From positions 62,001-126,000 of the forward strand of contig JAOARX010000032.1 of assembly GCA_025210345.1 (NCBI GenBank): 64,000 nucleotides of DNA, in the 5' to 3' direction. How positions within the stretch are numbered: the first letter of the stretch is position 1; the number at the start of each line of letters is the position of its first letter. Shown here piece by piece: positions 25,969 to 34,068 of the stretch. The notes under the pieces are model-generated. The model made no database searches and had not been told where the DNA came from. It saw only the letters and a program-made list of their open reading frames with translations. The translations under genes and the position numbers were made by a program. This DNA comes from Pelagimonas sp. GTDB taxonomy: Bacteria; Pseudomonadota; Alphaproteobacteria; Rhodobacterales; Rhodobacteraceae.

Positions 25969-27114
25969 ATGTCTCTTGTTGGAAACTGGTCATATCCAAC
26001 CACAATGAAATTCGGCACTGGCCGGATCAAGGAACTGCCCCAGGCCTGCGCACAGGCCGGTATCAAACGCCCGCTTCTTGTCACCGACAAGGGCCTGGCC
26101 GATCTGCCCATCACCACGCAGACGCTCGACATTCTTGACGCGGCCGGGCTTGGGCGCGGACTGTTTGCCGAGGTCGACCCGAACCCAAACGAAATCAACC
26201 TCGCCGCGGGGGTCGCGGCCTACAAAGCCGGGGATCATGATGGCGTGATCGCCTTTGGCGGCGGGTCGGGTCTTGATCTGGGCAAGATGGTCGCCTTTAT
26301 GGCCGGTCAAACCCGCCCGGTCTGGGATTTCGAAGACGTCGGAGATTGGTGGACCCGCGCGGATGCGGATGCCATCGCCCCCATCGTTGCCGTGCCAACC
26401 ACAGCGGGGACCGGATCAGAGGTGGGGCGCGCCAGCGTGATCACCAATTCGCAAACACATGTGAAAAAGATCATCTTCCACCCCAAGGTCCTGCCCAGCG
26501 TCGTGATCTGTGATCCCGAACTCACCGTTGGCATGCCGAAATTCATCACTGCGGGCACCGGTCTGGACGCCTTTGCCCATTGTGTCGAAGCCTTCTCCAG
26601 CCCGCATTACCACCCCATGAGCCAGGGCATCGCCCTTGAAGGGATGCGGCTGGTGATCAAATACCTGCCCCGCGCCTACGCGGATGGCACCGATATCGAG
26701 GCCCGCGCCCAGATGATGAGCGCCGCCGCCATGGGCGCGACCGCGTTTCAAAAAGGGCTTGGGGCGATCCACGCGCTCAGCCACCCGATTGGCGCGGTGT
26801 TCAACACCCACCACGGCACCACCAATGCGGTTTGCATGCCTGCGGTGCTTGACCTGAACGCCCCGCTGATTGCCGATCGGTTCAACGCCGCCGCAAGCTA
26901 TATCGGCGTAGAGGGCGGCTTTGACGGGTTCCGCAGGTTTGTCCAGGACTTCAACGACAGCTTTGCCATCCCCCGCAGGCTTTCAGAGATGGGGGTTGAT
27001 GACAGCCGCATCGACGATTTGGTGTCCATGGCGCTCAACGACCCGTCCTGCGGCGGCAACCCGGTTGCGCTGACCACGGACAACGTGACGGCCCTGTTCA
27101 AGGCCGTTATCTGA
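25969..27114 (+). CDS. iron-containing (group III) alcohol dehydrogenase
   Basis: A 381-residue NAD-dependent dehydrogenase. The nucleotide motif GGGSGLDLGK lies at about residues 98-107, followed by PTTAGTGSEVGRASVI. The metal site is visible as Asp and His in GLDAFAHCVEAF and two further His in IHALSHPIGAVFNTHHG. FNTHHGTTNAVCMP and the C-terminal DPSCGGNP are standard family blocks. It ends the operon and is followed by a terminator. Together with the GS-like ligase and ALDH it suggests oxidation of an alcohol group on a glutamylated amine; it could also work on a free alcohol. Confidence 0.92.
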   Translation: MSLVGNWSYPTTMKFGTGRIKELPQACAQAGIKRPLLVTDKGLADLPITTQTLDILDAAGLGRGLFAEVDPNPNEINLAAGVAAYKAGDHDGVIAFGGGSGLDLGKMVAFMAGQTRPVWDFEDVGDWWTRADADAIAPIVAVPTTAGTGSEVGRASVITNSQTHVKKIIFHPKVLPSVVICDPELTVGMPKFITAGTGLDAFAHCVEAFSSPHYHPMSQGIALEGMRLVIKYLPRAYADGTDIEARAQMMSAAAMGATAFQKGLGAIHALSHPIGAVFNTHHGTTNAVCMPAVLDLNAPLIADRFNAAASYIGVEGGFDGFRRFVQDFNDSFAIPRRLSEMGVDDSRIDDLVSMALNDPSCGGNPVALTTDNVTALFKAVI

Positions 27115-27142
27115 CACGAGCTCCGACGTACAGACATCCAAT

Positions 27143-27164
27143 GGCCCCCACACGGGGGCCTTTT
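27143..27164 (+). terminator. rho-independent terminator of the catabolic operon
   Basis: GGCCCCC (27143-27149) pairs with GGGGGCC (27154-27160) around CACA, and TTTT follows. It lies about 28 bases after the alcohol dehydrogenase stop. Confidence 0.8.
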
Positions 27165-27189
27165 CCTGCCGCCCGCAGGGTCAGCCCGC

Positions 27190-27205
27190 CTAGGGTCAGG
27201 ACCCA
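27190..27205 (+). repeat. CTAGGGTCAGGACCCA repeat copy
   Basis: The 16-base sequence is identical to 48122-48137 and related to 4891-4918. All three lie between genes. Here it sits between the operon terminator and the zinc-type transporter promoter. Confidence 0.55.
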
Positions 27206-27322
27206 GGCAATGAACCGCCCAAGATCCAGATGGCGCGCCCGCATCCCCAGCGCTTCGGCAAAGGCACGCCCATGTCGGGCAGAGCGCTTGCGCAGCCCGT
27301 TAATTTCCGGCATGCAGAAACC

Positions 27323-27340
27323 GTTACAATGTAACATTAC
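27323..27340 (+). promoter_or_regulatory. candidate Zur box overlapping a -10 element
   Basis: GTTACAATGTAACATTAC contains the perfect inverted repeat GTTAC-AAT-GTAAC; on the other strand it reads GTAATGTTACATTGTAAC, close to the AT-rich palindromes bound by Zur (zinc uptake regulator) in Proteobacteria. TACAAT at 27325-27330 fits a -10 hexamer, so a bound repressor would block transcription of the ABC transporter genes starting at 27376. The His-rich third gene supports the zinc reading. Confidence 0.5.
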
Positions 27341-27375
27341 CAAAGGAATGCAGCCACGGGGCACCAGCACGGCAC

Positions 27376-28095
27376 ATGGGTTTATCTCTTGAAATCAACA
27401 ACCTGCTGATCACCAGCACAGGTGGCCGTGTGCTCTTGGACCTGCCAGAGCTGACCCTTTCCGCCGGTCAAAGCCTTGGCATCCGGGGGGCATCGGGTGC
27501 GGGAAAATCCACCCTGCTCATGGCGCTTGCGGGTCTGGCTGAACGCGCCACTGGACGCGTGTTTTGGGGGGACAATGATCTTCTGTCCCTAAGCACCCGG
27601 GGCAAAGATCGCTTTCGCGCCAAGCATATCGGTATGATTTTCCAAGATTTTCTGCTGTTCGACGAATTGGACATCCTGTCCAATGCCGCCCTGCCCGCCC
27701 TGTTCGCGCCCCGTGCGGATCGGGCCGCGATCCGCACCCACGCGGCGGAGCATCTGACCAAATTGGGGCTAAGCGGCCTCGACGCACAGAGAAACACGCG
27801 GGACAGCATGCAGGGACAAGGCCTTCAAACCCTGTCCGGAGGCGAGCGCCAGCGCGTTGCCGTTGCGCGCGCATTGGCCCAGGACGCGCCCATCCTATTG
27901 GCCGACGAACCAACCGCCAGCCTGGACCGGCGCACCGCCGATGCGCTGATCCATGATCTGAGCCGTGTAAACCGCGACCAAGGCAAGACGCTGATCACGG
28001 TCAGCCACGATCCCGCGCTGCTCGCGCGGATGGATCGGGTGATCACCCTTGATCAGGGCCGGATTGTCCCTCCGTCAGAGGAGGCCCCGCAATGA
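27376..28095 (+). CDS. MacB/LolD-type ABC transporter ATP-binding protein
   Basis: A 239-residue ATPase of the LolD/MacB type. Walker A is GASGAGKSTL (about residues 39-48), the Q-loop GMIFQDFLLFDELDIL, signature LSGGERQRVAVARALAQ, Walker B PILLADEPTASLD and the switch His in TVSHDPALLARMDRVITLD. It partners the FtsX-like permease encoded immediately downstream (4-base overlap). Such pairs act by moving a periplasmic domain rather than by channelling solute. The upstream Zur-like site suggests induction by zinc shortage. Confidence 0.9.
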   Translation: MGLSLEINNLLITSTGGRVLLDLPELTLSAGQSLGIRGASGAGKSTLLMALAGLAERATGRVFWGDNDLLSLSTRGKDRFRAKHIGMIFQDFLLFDELDILSNAALPALFAPRADRAAIRTHAAEHLTKLGLSGLDAQRNTRDSMQGQGLQTLSGGERQRVAVARALAQDAPILLADEPTASLDRRTADALIHDLSRVNRDQGKTLITVSHDPALLARMDRVITLDQGRIVPPSEEAPQ

Positions 28096-29399
28096 TAGCG
28101 CTTTGGGATGCCCTGCCCGTCGCCCTCCAGAACCCTCTGTTGCTGGTGGCGATGCTGTGCCCCTGTGTGGGTCTGGCGGTCGTGGTGCTGCGCGGGTTTT
28201 CCCCCTGGCCGTTGGTGCGGGCGATGCTGTGGCGGTTTCGCTGGGTCAACGCCATGTTCGTGCTTTTGATCGCGGTTTCTTTGGGCATGGGGATTGGCCT
28301 GTTTGCGCAGGAACGCGGTCTGCGGCGCGGCACCGCGCAGGCGGCCGAGAAATTCGACCTCGTGATCGCGGCCCCCGGCAGCGACATCACGCTGATGATG
28401 GCCGCCGTGTATCTGCAACCCGCGAATGTCCCCCTGCTGATGGGCGATCTGTACAACGCCGTCGAAGCCCACCCCCATGTCAAACTGGCCGCGCCCCTCG
28501 CCTTTGGGGACAGCTATCAAGGCGCGCCTGTCGTGGGCACCACCGATGCCTTTGTGCGCCATCTCAGCGATGGGGAAATTCAGGGCCGTGGGTTCGAGAC
28601 CGTGCACGAAGCCATCATCGGCGCCCAGGTCCCCCTTGAGATCGGGGATCAATTCACCCCCGCCCATGGGCACGGGAGCGCCGCCGACACGCAGGCCCAT
28701 GATCAACCCATCACGGTGGTGGGTCGCATTCCCGCAACCGGCAGCCCCTGGGATCGCGCGTTGATGGTTCCGGTTGAATCCGTCTGGGAGGTTCACGGGC
28801 TTGCCAATGGTCATGCCCCCGAACGTATGGATCAGATTGGCCCGCCGTTTGATGCCGATTTCTTTCCCGGCACACCTGCAATCATTGTCCAGCCCAAGGC
28901 GCTTTGGGCCAGCTATTCCTTGCGCGCAGAGTTCACCAACAGCGACAGCATGGGGTTTTTCCCCGGCGCGGTGCTGGCGCGGCTATATGCGGTTTTGGGG
29001 GATATGCGTCAGGCCATGTCCGTGCTTTCGACCGTGTCCTTGGCGCTGGTGGCCATCAGCGTCCTGATCGGATTGATGATCCTGATCCGCCTGTTCCAAC
29101 GGCAATTGGCCACGCTGCGCGCCCTGGGGGCCCCCGTGCGTTTTGTCTTTGCGGTGGTCTGGTCTTATGCGGTGTGTCTTTTGGCGCTTGGCGCGCTGTT
29201 GGCTGGGGTGTTTGGCCAGATTGCCACCACTGTTTTGTCCCACATCCTGACCCAGCGCAGTGACATCGTGATTCAGGCCCCGCTGGGCTGGACCGAAGCC
29301 CATATGATCGCGGGTTTTATCACCCTTGCCAGTTTTGCCGCGCTGCTGCCCGCTTGGCGCACGCGGCACCAATCCATCGTTTCCGCACTTCGTTCATGA
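28092..29399 (+). CDS. FtsX/MacB-like ABC transporter permease
   Basis: A 435-residue permease. One N-terminal membrane helix (about 51-75) is followed by a large periplasmic domain (about 80-310) containing FDLVIAAPGSDITLMMAAVYLQP and the His-rich loop FTPAHGHGSAADTQAHDQP. Three C-terminal helices carry the FtsX domain (MSVLSTVSLALVAISVLIGLMILIRLFQRQ... LATLRALGAP). This is the DevC/MacB layout. The His-rich loop might bind metal. Its TGA overlaps a possible ATG of the next gene (29396-29399). Confidence 0.85.
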   Translation: MIALWDALPVALQNPLLLVAMLCPCVGLAVVVLRGFSPWPLVRAMLWRFRWVNAMFVLLIAVSLGMGIGLFAQERGLRRGTAQAAEKFDLVIAAPGSDITLMMAAVYLQPANVPLLMGDLYNAVEAHPHVKLAAPLAFGDSYQGAPVVGTTDAFVRHLSDGEIQGRGFETVHEAIIGAQVPLEIGDQFTPAHGHGSAADTQAHDQPITVVGRIPATGSPWDRALMVPVESVWEVHGLANGHAPERMDQIGPPFDADFFPGTPAIIVQPKALWASYSLRAEFTNSDSMGFFPGAVLARLYAVLGDMRQAMSVLSTVSLALVAISVLIGLMILIRLFQRQLATLRALGAPVRFVFAVVWSYAVCLLALGALLAGVFGQIATTVLSHILTQRSDIVIQAPLGWTEAHMIAGFITLASFAALLPAWRTRHQSIVSALRS

Positions 29400-29410
29400 A
29401 AGGTTACGCC

Positions 29411-29977
29411 ATGAAAAGTCATTCCATGCGTTTTCGTCCCCTGATCGCCCTCGCCTTTGCCGCCTGTGCTGCCCTGCCCGCCTGGGCCGGCGACCACGGG
29501 CATGATCACGACCACGATCATGATCACGCCGAAGAAACCCACCAAGAGACCCATCAGGACACCGGCGACACCCATCTGGCCACGGTCGGGGATCTGCGCG
29601 TGCTGCATGCCTGGACCGCCGCCACCCACGACCGCCATACCCTGGTCTTCATGGAGATCGAAAACAGCGGGGATCAGCCCGTGATGATCACCGGAGGCGA
29701 AAGCCCGCTGGCGGGCCAGATCACCCTGGTGGGGTTCCACCTGCAAGATGGGCACGCCCATTATGAGCCGCTTGACCAGGTGCCCGCCCCGGCCAAGGCC
29801 GAGCTTGAGCTGGCGCCAAACGGCTTGGCGCTGCGCTTGGATGGCTTGACGCGAGAGCTTCACAAAGGGGATGAGTTCCCGCTTGAGCTGAACACAAGCC
29901 TGGGCCACATCCCCCTGCACGTTCAGGTCGAGGCCGAGGGCGCCACGGCACACAGCCATGCGGGACATAATCACTGA
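29411..29977 (+). CDS. His-rich periplasmic PCu(A)C-like metal-binding protein
   Basis: A 188-residue secreted protein. After a signal peptide ending at PAWAG comes a His/Asp cluster (DHGHDHDHDHDHAEETH) and then a PCu(A)C/DUF461-like cupredoxin domain (LRVLHAWTAATHDRHTLVFMEIENSGDQP ... GLALRLDGLTRELHKGDEFPLELN), ending in HSHAGHNH. The copper-chaperone HxM ligand pair is replaced by His-Leu-Gln (GFHLQDGHAHY), so copper handling in the usual way is unlikely; zinc is more consistent with the His tails and the Zur-like site. ATG 29411 has GAAAGG at 29398-29403; ATG 29396 is coupled to the permease stop and is an alternative. Confidence 0.75.
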   Translation: MKSHSMRFRPLIALAFAACAALPAWAGDHGHDHDHDHDHAEETHQETHQDTGDTHLATVGDLRVLHAWTAATHDRHTLVFMEIENSGDQPVMITGGESPLAGQITLVGFHLQDGHAHYEPLDQVPAPAKAELELAPNGLALRLDGLTRELHKGDEFPLELNTSLGHIPLHVQVEAEGATAHSHAGHNH

Positions 29978-29988
29978 TCCCCACCCCG

Positions 29989-30026
29989 GCCTGCTCCGGC
30001 TCACCCCAGCCTGCTCATGCCTGCTC
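29989..30026. repeat. short direct repeats of GCCTGCTC
   Basis: GCCTGCTC occurs three times (29989, 30009, 30019) in the 78-base gap between the convergent His-rich protein and LysR genes, within two imperfect copies of CACCCC(G/A)GCCTGCTC. No T run follows. It looks like local duplication rather than a regulatory element. Confidence 0.4.
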
Positions 30027-30055
30027 CGGACTGCCCCGGCCCGCCCGCGCAGCCT

Positions 30056-30967
30056 CTAAACTGACATGAGGCGCGCGGCTTCGCTGCGCAGGATCTCGAT
30101 CAAGAGATCACTGCCCGGGCGCGGATCGGGACGCTGCGGCTGCATCAGGGCGATCTTTCTCTGGGCCGCCGGGTCGTCCAGCGGATGCAGGCGAATGTCC
30201 GCGCCCCCGATGTCGCGGCGGCGGGCCTCGGTCACGGCGTAGATGCTGGGCAAAATGGCGATGCCCGCACCAGAGGCCGCCATCAGCCGGATCGCATCCA
30301 GGCTGGTGCCTTCATATTCATCCGAGACCTGCCCGCCAACGCGGGCGGCCAGACCCGCAACCGCATTGGACAGCCGATGCCCGGCGCCCAGCGTCAATAA
30401 GGTCTGCCCCGCCAGATCCGCCAGACGCACGGGCCCCTGCGCCAAAGGATGATCCATGGCCACCGCCGCCCACAGCCCTTCGGTAAACAGCGGGGCGATT
30501 TGCGCCCCCGGGTGGGCCTCGGGGGTTGAAATGATCATGTCCAGCCGACCGCTGCGCAGCCCTTCGTCCAGCTCAGGCGTGTTCTCTTCGCGGACGATCA
30601 ACCGCAGGCTGGGGTGATCGCGGTGCAGCCGTTGCACAACGCCGGGCAGCAAATAGGGCCCGACCGAGGGCAACACCCCCAACCGCAACCGCCCATGAAA
30701 AATCTCGTCGCTGCGCACGCAGGCGCGCAGGTCTTGCAGATCGCGCAGGATCTGGCGCGCACGGCGCACCACCTCTTCTCCGGCGGGGGTGATCGTGGCC
30801 CCGGCCCGCCCCCGTTGAAACAGGGCAACCCCCAGATCGTTTTCAACCTCGGACAATTGCGCCGACAGGCTGGGCTGGCTGACGTGCAACCGCGCCGCCG
30901 CAAGGCTGACCTGCCCGGTTTCAGCCACCGCAACGATGTATTCCAACTGACGCAATGTGGGCCGCAT
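30056..30967 (-). CDS. OxyR-type LysR regulator lacking the redox cysteines
   Basis: A 303-residue LysR family regulator. The N-terminal helix-turn-helix (LRQLEYIVAVAETGQVSLAAARLHVSQPSLSAQLSEVENDLG) and the effector domain follow the OxyR subgroup: ATSLE-like segment EGTSLDAIRLMAASGAGIAILPS. The OxyR segment that normally reads GHC...C is here LLTLGAGHRLSNAVAGLAARVG: the peroxidatic Cys is Arg198 and the resolving Cys position is Ala. The only Cys is at 83. It therefore cannot sense peroxide by the known disulfide. It is divergent from nhaA with an OxyR-like operator in the gap. Confidence 0.85.
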   Translation of the reverse strand: MRPTLRQLEYIVAVAETGQVSLAAARLHVSQPSLSAQLSEVENDLGVALFQRGRAGATITPAGEEVVRRARQILRDLQDLRACVRSDEIFHGRLRLGVLPSVGPYLLPGVVQRLHRDHPSLRLIVREENTPELDEGLRSGRLDMIISTPEAHPGAQIAPLFTEGLWAAVAMDHPLAQGPVRLADLAGQTLLTLGAGHRLSNAVAGLAARVGGQVSDEYEGTSLDAIRLMAASGAGIAILPSIYAVTEARRRDIGGADIRLHPLDDPAAQRKIALMQPQRPDPRPGSDLLIEILRSEAARLMSV

Positions 30968-30968
30968 T

Positions 30969-31005
30969 ATAGTTTGATCCTATGATAAACAGATGAAACA
31001 TATAT
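30969..31005. promoter_or_regulatory. OxyR-like operator between regulator and nhaA
   Basis: ATAGTTTGATCCTAT (30969-30983) matches the OxyR half-site pattern ATAG-N7-CTAT. After seven bases a degenerate second half, AGATGAAACATATAT (30991-31005), is in register. The first half begins two bases upstream of the regulator ATG, suggesting autoregulation as well as control of nhaA. Confidence 0.5.
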
Positions 31006-31063
31006 TTGCATTGATGTGACGACAATGCCACTTCCCAACAAACACGCGACAATTGCCGGGGTA

Positions 31064-32269
31064 ATGATGGAAAAAACACTTTCACGCATTCAACAGTTCA
31101 TGAAGCTTGAGGCCAGCGCGGGTCTGATCCTGATGGGGGTGGCGCTTTTGGCGATGATCGCCGCCAACAGCCCGCTGGCCGCGCTGTATGACGGGTTTCT
31201 CGACACCAATATCCGCGTGGGCATCGGCGGTTTCGAAATTTCGAAACCGGCGCTGTTGTGGATCAACGACGGTTTGATGGCGATCTTCTTTTTCCTCGTG
31301 GGGCTTGAGATCAAGCGCGAGGTGCTGATGGGCGAATTGTCCAGTTTCGACAAAGCGGTCCTGCCGATCATGGCCGCCATTGGGGGCATGGCGATCCCTG
31401 GCCTGATCTTTGTCATGATGAACTGGGGCACGCCGGAAAACCTGAACGGCTGGGCCATTCCCACCGCCACCGACATTGCCTTTGCCCTTGGTATCCTGGC
31501 GCTTTTGGGCACCCGCGCGCCGGTCGCGCTCAAGGTCTTTTTGCTGGCCGTGGCGATCATCGACGATCTTGGCGCCATCGTGATCATCGCGGTGTTCTAT
31601 ACCTCTGAGCTGTCGACCAATGCGCTGACCCTGTCGTTCCTGGGCTTTGCCCTGGCGGCAGGTCTGAACCGGATGGGTGTGCAGCGGGCGGCCCCCTATG
31701 TGATCATCGGCGTGCTGATGTGGGTCTTTGTGCTGAAATCCGGGGTCCACGCAACGCTGGCCGGAGTGATGATCGCCCTGACCATCCCGCTCAAGGCCAA
31801 GGACGGGGACGATGCGCTGCTGTATAAGCTGGAACACGGGCTGCACCCCTGGGTGGCGTTCCTGATCCTGCCGATCTTTGCTTTTGCCAACGCCGGGGTC
31901 AGCCTTGCGGGTCTGACGCTGGACACGCTGTTGAACCCGCTGACCCTTGGCATTGCGGCGGGCCTGTTCCTGGGCAAGCAGATCGGAGTGCTATTGGCGA
32001 CGGGCCTTGGTGTGCTCAGCGGCCTTGCCCGCCTGCCCGAAGGCGTGAACTGGCGTCATATCTATGGTGTGGCCTGCCTGACCGGTGTGGGCTTTACCAT
32101 GAGCCTGTTCATTGGCTCGCTTGCCTTTGGCACCGACGACATGATGAATGCCGTGCGCCTGGGGGTGATCGCCGGGTCGGTGCTGTCGGGGATCGTGGGC
32201 TATCTGGTGCTGCGCAGCGCCGGGGCCCCACCCACAGCCACAGCCACAGCCACAGCCACAGACAGCTGA
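31064..32269 (+). CDS. nhaA: Na+/H+ antiporter NhaA
   Basis: A roughly 401-residue inner-membrane antiporter exporting Na+ for protons. The typical start RIQQFMKLEASAGLILM is present, then FFFLVGLEIKREVLMGELSS, WAIPTATDIAFALGILALLG, the essential Asp pair in AVAIIDDLGAIVIIAVFYT, and LPIFAFANAGV. Start is uncertain: ATG 31064 or 31067 (GGGG upstream) gives a standard N-terminus, ATG 31025 adds 13 residues. The C-terminus ends in a Thr-Ala run encoded by a hexanucleotide repeat. A terminator follows. Confidence 0.93.
   Translation: MMEKTLSRIQQFMKLEASAGLILMGVALLAMIAANSPLAALYDGFLDTNIRVGIGGFEISKPALLWINDGLMAIFFFLVGLEIKREVLMGELSSFDKAVLPIMAAIGGMAIPGLIFVMMNWGTPENLNGWAIPTATDIAFALGILALLGTRAPVALKVFLLAVAIIDDLGAIVIIAVFYTSELSTNALTLSFLGFALAAGLNRMGVQRAAPYVIIGVLMWVFVLKSGVHATLAGVMIALTIPLKAKDGDDALLYKLEHGLHPWVAFLILPIFAFANAGVSLAGLTLDTLLNPLTLGIAAGLFLGKQIGVLLATGLGVLSGLARLPEGVNWRHIYGVACLTGVGFTMSLFIGSLAFGTDDMMNAVRLGVIAGSVLSGIVGYLVLRSAGAPPTATATATATDS
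32232..32261 (+). repeat. five tandem CCACAG units at the nhaA 3' end
   Basis: Five exact CCACAG copies encode a Thr-Ala repeat just before the nhaA stop. Copy number could vary by slippage; changes stay in frame because the unit is six bases. Confidence 0.8.
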
Positions 32270-32290
32270 TCCCACCGCCAGACACAAGAA

Positions 32291-32319
32291 AGGGGCCGCC
32301 ACAGGGACGGCCCCTTTTT
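32291..32319. terminator. rho-independent terminator between convergent nhaA and pot operon
   Basis: AGGGGCCG (32291-32298) pairs with CGGCCCCT (32308-32315), followed by TTTTT on the plus strand. On the minus strand the run of A/G before the stem gives a weaker tract, so it serves nhaA mainly. Confidence 0.85.
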
Positions 32320-32341
32320 CGTACGGACACCCAGGAGCAGG

Positions 32342-33202
32342 CTAGGCCGCGTCGTCCCGTCTTTGGAACAACAACGACACTAGCCCAAGCGCCGCCGAAA
32401 CCAGGATCAATAGCAAGGACACCGCGTTCAACACCGGGGTCGAGCCCTGTTTCAATTTGTCGAACATGGTGATCGTCAAAGGCGAGTCTGACCCAACCAG
32501 CATCAACGTTGTGTTAAAGTTCTCAAAGCTCATGAGAACGGACACCACCGCCGAGGCCACGACCGCCGGCAACAAAAAGGGCAAGGTGATCTGACGAATC
32601 GCCCCCCATTTGCTGGCGCCAAGGTTCAGCGCCGCCTCTTCGAGGCTGGGGTCGAACTTTTGCAGACGGGCGGAAATCACCAGTGTCGCAAAGGTCGTGA
32701 TAAAGGAAAACTGCCCCAAGATCACCAGCGGCAGACCGGGGCGCAGCCCGTCAAACCACAGGCCCGTCGCATCCTCAAGCGTGTTCGCCACCGAGCTTGA
32801 GAACACAAGGATCGAAATCCCAAGGATCACACCCGGGATGATCAGCGGCAACAGCATCAGCATATAGAGGATCGCCTTGCCGCGGAACTCATGGCGGACA
32901 AACAGGAACGCGTTGCAGGTGCCCACAAAGACCGCCAGAACCGACACCCATAGCGCAACAAAGGCCGAGGTCCCGATCGCGCGCAGGATCGCCCGTTCGT
33001 GGAACACCCCGATAAACGGCGCCTCGGTGCCAAAGAACCACGCCAGCGTGAATCCTTCCCAAGGGAGGGCGGGAAAGACGCCATTGTTAAAGGCAAACAG
33101 CCCCACCACCAAAAGCGGCAGCGCCAGATAGACAAAGAACAGGCCAACATAGGCACGATAGCCCCATTGGGCCAGTTTGGATTGAGGAACCGTCGGGATC
33201 AT
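32342..33202 (-). CDS. potC: ABC transporter permease, spermidine/putrescine type (PotC-like)
   Basis: A 286-residue permease with six membrane helices. The binding-protein-dependent permease motif EEAALNLGASKWGAIRQITLPFLLPAVVAS (about residues 187-216) contacts the ATPase. LPLLVVGLFAFNNGVFPALPWEGFTLAWF and PGVILGISILVF are typical of PotC. It overlaps the PotB-like gene by 4 bases and is last in the operon. Confidence 0.85.
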   Translation of the reverse strand: MIPTVPQSKLAQWGYRAYVGLFFVYLALPLLVVGLFAFNNGVFPALPWEGFTLAWFFGTEAPFIGVFHERAILRAIGTSAFVALWVSVLAVFVGTCNAFLFVRHEFRGKAILYMLMLLPLIIPGVILGISILVFSSSVANTLEDATGLWFDGLRPGLPLVILGQFSFITTFATLVISARLQKFDPSLEEAALNLGASKWGAIRQITLPFLLPAVVASAVVSVLMSFENFNTTLMLVGSDSPLTITMFDKLKQGSTPVLNAVSLLLILVSAALGLVSLLFQRRDDAA

Positions 33203-34065
33203 GTGCGCCCCATCGTATTTGTCAGCGACTGACCTGACAGCTTGAGCCCAAGGAACACCACCAGCGACGACAAGATCAGCAACAAGAACCCAAAGGCCGA
33301 GCCCAGCTCCCAGTTAAATCGCGTGATGAACTGCGTATAGATCATGCCGGTGAACCACAGGCTGTCTTTGCCCCCCAGCAAGATCGGCGTCAGATAGTTG
33401 CCCAGCGACAGCATGAACACCACGATACAGCCCGACACGATCCCGGGCATGGCGTGGGGAATGACGATCTCGCGCAGGATCGACAGGCCGTTGCCGCCCA
33501 GATCATAGCCCGCTTCGATCAGGCTGTCGTCCAGGCTGTCCAAAGTCGTGACCAGCGGCACAACCATGAACAGGATCGAGGTATAGACCAGCCCCACCAT
33601 AATGGCCGCATCGTTGTACAGCATCTCGACCGGGCCACTGACCAGCCCCACGGATTGCAGCAGGTTGGAAATCACCCCGGTTTCCCGCAAAAGGATCATC
33701 CAGCCAAAGGTGCGCACCAGCTCGGACACCCAAAACGGGATCATGCACATCAAAAACAACGTGGTCTTGGTGCGCCCCCGGGTCAGCTTGGCGATGTAAT
33801 AGGCAATGGGAAAGCCCATCACCAGCGTCAGCACCGTGGCAAGGATCGACATGATCGCCGTGCGCGCAAAGGTGCGCCAATACAGCGGTTCATTGAAAAA
33901 CGCCGCATAGTTGCCAAAGCCCAGCTCATAGCTGCGCGGGCCGGTCTTTTCGCTGATCGAGACAATGAACAATCCCACATGCGGCAAGATGATCAGCACC
34001 ACCAGCCACAAAAGGATCGGTGCCAAAAGCAGGTAAAACCCAAGTTTCGAAGCGTCCGTGCGCAT
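33199..34065 (-). CDS. potB: ABC transporter permease, spermidine/putrescine type (PotB-like)
   Basis: A 288-residue permease with six membrane helices and the PotB-style long N-terminal region with the periplasmic FGNYAAFFNEPLYWRTFARTAIMS segment. The coupling motif IEAGYDLGGNGLSILREIVIPHAMPGIVSG is present. It lies between the ATPase gene (3-base gap) and the PotC-like gene. Its substrate is set by the binding protein; family members carry polyamines or related cations. Confidence 0.85.
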   Translation of the reverse strand: MRTDASKLGFYLLLAPILLWLVVLIILPHVGLFIVSISEKTGPRSYELGFGNYAAFFNEPLYWRTFARTAIMSILATVLTLVMGFPIAYYIAKLTRGRTKTTLFLMCMIPFWVSELVRTFGWMILLRETGVISNLLQSVGLVSGPVEMLYNDAAIMVGLVYTSILFMVVPLVTTLDSLDDSLIEAGYDLGGNGLSILREIVIPHAMPGIVSGCIVVFMLSLGNYLTPILLGGKDSLWFTGMIYTQFITRFNWELGSAFGFLLLILSSLVVFLGLKLSGQSLTNTMGRT

Positions 34066-34068
34066 GCC

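Noticed and set aside
29989-30026. Short direct repeats considered as a CRISPR-like array
   Set aside because: Units are eight bases with irregular short spacing and there are no cas genes.
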